Origin: Oscillospiraceae bacterium
GTDB lineage: Bacteria; Bacillota; Clostridia; Oscillospirales; Acutalibacteraceae
Reading direction: 5' to 3'
DNA length: 6,359 nt
Assembly: GCA_902761265.1 (NCBI GenBank)
Contig: CACWJV010000138.1
Coordinates: 1-6,359 of the forward strand
Part shown: in pieces, positions 4,776 to 6,359 of the stretch
Position numbering within the stretch: position 1 is the first letter of the stretch
Layout: every line of letters starts with the position of its first letter
Notes under the pieces: generated by a model
Told to the model about the DNA's origin: nothing
The model's database searches: none
Seen by the model: the letters and a program-made list of their open reading frames with translations, nothing else
Program-made: the position numbers and the translations under genes

Positions 4776-5288
4776 TTAGTCCGCTGTATTCTCTTCAGCA
4801 GCTTCTTCTGCGGCCTGAGTATCCGCTTCGGCTTCTTCGGTTTCCTTTTCGGAAGCGTCGGCGTTCTCTTCGCTCTCTTCGTCCGCTGCTGCTTCAGCGT
4901 CGGCGTCTGTTGCTTCTGCCGTTTCGTCGTCTACGGTTTCGGTAACCGACGTGTCGTTCGTTGCAAGCTTTTTGAGTCCGGTGATACCGGCGGAAAGTCC
5001 CTGGTCAATGCCGTAAATGATGATCGAAAGGATCGCGACGACCAACAGCACGACGCCCGTGCTCTTGAGCACCATCTTTGCGTCGGGCCAAACGATCTTC
5101 TTTACTTCACCGCGGAAGTCCTTGAAAAACTTCTTGGTGCTTTTTCCGGAACGGGCAAAGAAGCCGGGTTTGTCTGACTTTTTATTGCCTTTGGCAGCTT
5201 TCGCAACTTTCGCTGCGGCGCCTTTTTCGTCCGTTGCGGTCTGTTCAACGTCGGAATCCGGGGCAATGTTTTTCTCGTTGTCAGCCAT
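4776..5288 (-). CDS. secE: Preprotein translocase subunit SecE with long acidic tail
   Basis: SecE clamps SecY in the SecYEG export channel. The conserved core is short: an amphipathic surface helix (about 50-68, KKFFKDFRGEVKKIVWPD, with the signature WPD) and one membrane segment (about 76-94). This matches the single-span Gram-positive form, usually about 60-75 residues; the protein here is 170. It has a 45-residue hydrophilic N-terminal extension, rich in Ala and Lys at 21-40. It also has a C-terminal tail from about residue 117 with 25 acidic residues out of 54 and a single lysine. By the standard topology (N-terminus inside) the tail would lie outside the cell. The ATG at 5288 has GGAGGT (5296-5301). 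It lies 18 bases after rpmG and 23 before nusG. Confidence 0.93.
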   Translation of the reverse strand: MADNEKNIAPDSDVEQTATDEKGAAAKVAKAAKGNKKSDKPGFFARSGKSTKKFFKDFRGEVKKIVWPDAKMVLKSTGVVLLVVAILSIIIYGIDQGLSAGITGLKKLATNDTSVTETVDDETAEATDADAEAAADEESEENADASEKETEEAEADTQAAEEAAEENTAD

Positions 5289-5306
5289 GTCTCTTACCTC
5301 CCGTTG

Positions 5307-5456
5307 TTATTTTGTTTCTTTGTGGAGCGTATGCTTCTTGCAAAATCTGCAATACTTGTTCATCTCCAGGCGTTCGGGGTTGTTCTTCTTGTTTTTCATC
5401 GTGTTGTAGTTGCGCTGTTTGCACTCCGTGCAAGATAATGTAACCTTTACTCGCAT
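5307..5456 (-). CDS. rpmG: 50S ribosomal protein L33, zinc-binding form
   Basis: A small large-subunit protein near the E site. It has 49 residues, the normal length. Two CxxC pairs, CTEC (Cys9, Cys12) and CRFC (Cys36, Cys39), identify the zinc-binding (C+) form. MRVKVTLSCTECKQRNY and the middle NKKNNPERLEMNKYC are family motifs. The ATG at 5456 is chosen because GGAGGTG (5463-5469) sits 6 bases upstream; in-frame ATGs further up (5471, 5537) precede that site and add unrelated residues. It is the first gene of the rpmG-secE-nusG operon, a common Firmicutes order. Confidence 0.96.
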   Translation of the reverse strand: MRVKVTLSCTECKQRNYNTMKNKKNNPERLEMNKYCRFCKKHTLHKETK

Positions 5457-5537
5457 GTTCGGCACCTCCATAATCGGAATAATTTGACCCCCGGGTGCGC
5501 AGCCCGCAGGCCGGTAGACCTCCCTCTGTTTGAGCAC

Positions 5538-5603
5538 AAAAAATAAGCCCTCTCACAGAGGTAGAAAGATTTTAGCACAATCCTCTGCGTTCGTCAAGGG
5601 CTT
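5538..5603 (-). terminator. Terminator of the isomerase gene, with nested rpmG promoter
   Basis: Minus-strand arms AAGCCCT (5597-5603) and GCAGAGG (5582-5588) pair in order with CCTCTG (5556-5561) and AGGGCTT (5545-5551), separated by an internal loop. TTTTTT (5538-5543) follows after one A. The apical loop (5562-5581) holds the rpmG -10 box. A smaller alternative is CCTCT-GTG-AGAGG (5549-5561) ahead of the same U-run. No other GC-rich terminator follows the isomerase stop at 5627. Confidence 0.55.
5569..5597 (-). promoter_or_regulatory. Sigma-A promoter of rpmG-secE-nusG
   Basis: TTGACG (5592-5597), 17 bases, then TAAAAT (5569-5574), with TG one base upstream of the -10 (extended form). The start should be near 5562, giving a leader of about 106 bases with a GC-rich stretch (about 5490-5515). 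The promoter lies inside the terminator structure described at 5538-5603. Confidence 0.75.
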
Positions 5604-5626
5604 TTTTCGATTTTTTTAAAAAAGTT

Positions 5627-6359
5627 TTATGCCACAATCTCGGCCGACGCGATCACGATCGGTTCCACCGGCGACGTAGCCACACGGTCAAAGCCGTTGT
5701 ATTCGCGTTCGATATCGCAAAACGCGTCCACGGTCTCCATCCCGTCAACCACGCGGGCAAAGGCTGCATACTCGCCGTCGAGGAAATCCGCCGTGTCGTA
5801 GCAGATAAAGAACTGGCTGGAGGCGGAATCCTTCATCGTTGTACGCGCCATGGACACCACGCCACGCGTGTGCTTAAGGGTGTTTTGCGTAAAGCCGTTG
5901 GATGCGAACTCGCCCTTGATGGACGGCGTCTCGGCGCCCTCGCCGCCCTGTGCCATAAAGCCGGGATAGACGCGGTGGAAGGTTGTGCCGGCGTAATAGC
6001 CGCTTTCCACAAGCTTGATAAAGTTTTCAACGGTCTTCGGCGCGTATTCGGGATAAAGCTCCATCGTGAACGTGCCGCCGTTTTCCATTGTGAATTTTAC
6101 TTTCGTGTGTTCCATATCGGTTGTCTCCTTTTGATTCCTATCGTCTGCCGTTGTGTCGGTTGCGGCATCAGCCTGTGTCGGCTGCGTGTCGGCGGGCGGA
6201 TTTTTGTCCGCGTCGGCCGCGGTTTTGCCGTCGGATTTCGCGGTGTCTTTCGCGTTCGCGGTTCCTTGATCGGCTGCGTTTGCAGCGTCAGCTTTTGTGT
6301 CGTCCGCGGGATCAGCCTGTGCCGGCTGCGTGTCGGCGGACGACGGCGTGTCCGCGGTC
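5627..6359 (-). CDS. Cyclophilin-type peptidyl-prolyl isomerase, 5' end outside window
   Basis: Catalyses cis-trans isomerisation of Xaa-Pro bonds. The cyclophilin domain spans the 162 codons from 6115: MENGGTFTMELYPEYAPKTV, TTFHRVYPGFMAQGG with catalytic Arg48, Phe53 and Gln56 (counted from 6115), SMAR, SSQFFI, and FLDGEYAAFARV. In the last, the Trp and His of human cyclophilin A are Phe and Tyr, as often in bacteria. Upstream, 81 codons stay open to the edge without one stop. They contain no hydrophobic residue (mainly Ala, Asp, Thr, Lys, Pro, Gln), like the linker of an exported or lipid-anchored enzyme; the signal sequence would lie outside. An alternative start is ATG 6115, with AAAAGGAG (6125-6132) 9 bases upstream, giving a cytosolic 162-residue enzyme. 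I favour the long form, with the short one possible as a second product. Confidence 0.85.
   Translation of the reverse strand, partial: TADTPSSADTQPAQADPADDTKADAANAADQGTANAKDTAKSDGKTAADADKNPPADTQPTQADAATDTTADDRNQKETTDMEHTKVKFTMENGGTFTMELYPEYAPKTVENFIKLVESGYYAGTTFHRVYPGFMAQGGEGAETPSIKGEFASNGFTQNTLKHTRGVVSMARTTMKDSASSQFFICYDTADFLDGEYAAFARVVDGMETVDAFCDIEREYNGFDRVATSPVEPIVIASAEIVA
6125..6132 (-). promoter_or_regulatory. Possible internal ribosome binding site of the isomerase gene
   Basis: AAAAGGAG on the minus strand, 9 bases before ATG 6115, in a locally AT-richer patch. It lies in frame inside the long reading frame (codons for QKE), so it is either the real start or an internal one. Confidence 0.45.
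6167..6195 (-). repeat. Linker repeat, copy 2
   Basis: 29 bases matching 6311-6339 with one mismatch. In the isomerase frame it encodes ADTQPTQAD plus flanking bases. The copies are 144 bases (48 codons) apart, so the frame is kept. Confidence 0.8.
6311..6339 (-). repeat. Linker repeat, copy 1
   Basis: Partner of 6167-6195; encodes ADTQPAQAD in the same frame. The one mismatch changes Ala to Thr. Confidence 0.8.

Noticed and set aside
5457..5537. Longer rpmG product starting at 5537 or 5471
   Set aside because: These starts precede the strong GGAGGTG at 5463-5469 and add residues absent from L33.
5604..5626. TTTTTTAAAAAAA stretch as terminator of the isomerase gene
   Set aside because: Pure A-T pairing without a GC stem; the GC-containing structure at 5538-5603 is a better candidate.

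Overview
The window reads as a chromosomal segment of a Gram-positive, low-to-mid GC member of the Firmicutes, most likely a Clostridia/Oscillospirales-type gut bacterium. The evidence is GGAGG-type ribosome binding sites, sigma-A promoters with 17-bp spacers, an L10 leader RNA, the order rpmG-secE-nusG-rplK-rplA-rplJ-rplL, and a secreted Cys-x-x-Cys surface protein at the left edge. The taxonomic placement is inference. Every gene lies on the minus strand, so transcription runs from right (6359) to left (1). I see no mobile element, CRISPR array, tRNA or rRNA, and no gene-free stretch longer than about 230 bases.

Layout in the direction of transcription. (1) 6359-5627: a cyclophilin-type peptidyl-prolyl isomerase. 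Its reading frame continues upstream through the window edge as a disordered Ala/Asp/Thr linker, with a possible internal start at 6115. (2) 5626-4183: a terminator whose loop contains the next promoter, then rpmG (L33), secE with an unusual acidic C-terminal tail, and nusG. (3) 4182-2838: a hairpin-rich leader that resembles the L1-binding region of 23S rRNA, then rplK (L11) and rplA (L1). (4) 2837-1643: a perfect consensus promoter, an L10 leader RNA with an attenuator-like terminator, rplJ (L10, TTG start) and rplL (L7/L12), closed by a strong intrinsic terminator. (5) 1563-373: an alanine racemase gene (alr, TTG start) with its own promoter. (6) 322-1: a promoter and the start of a secreted protein that runs out of the window.

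The central block combines the ribosome stalk bases (L11, L1, L10 and L7/L12), the transcription factor NusG that couples RNA polymerase to other machinery, and the SecE subunit of the protein export channel. Two stretches look like autogenous feedback controls: L1 on rplK-rplA, and L10 or the L10-L12 complex on rplJ-rplL. Unlike most Firmicutes, rplL is not followed by rpoB; a terminator and alr come next. Most of the window is conserved housekeeping. The unusual parts are the leaders, the nested promoter and terminator, and the low-complexity tails on SecE and the isomerase. I do not see a wholly new multi-gene system.
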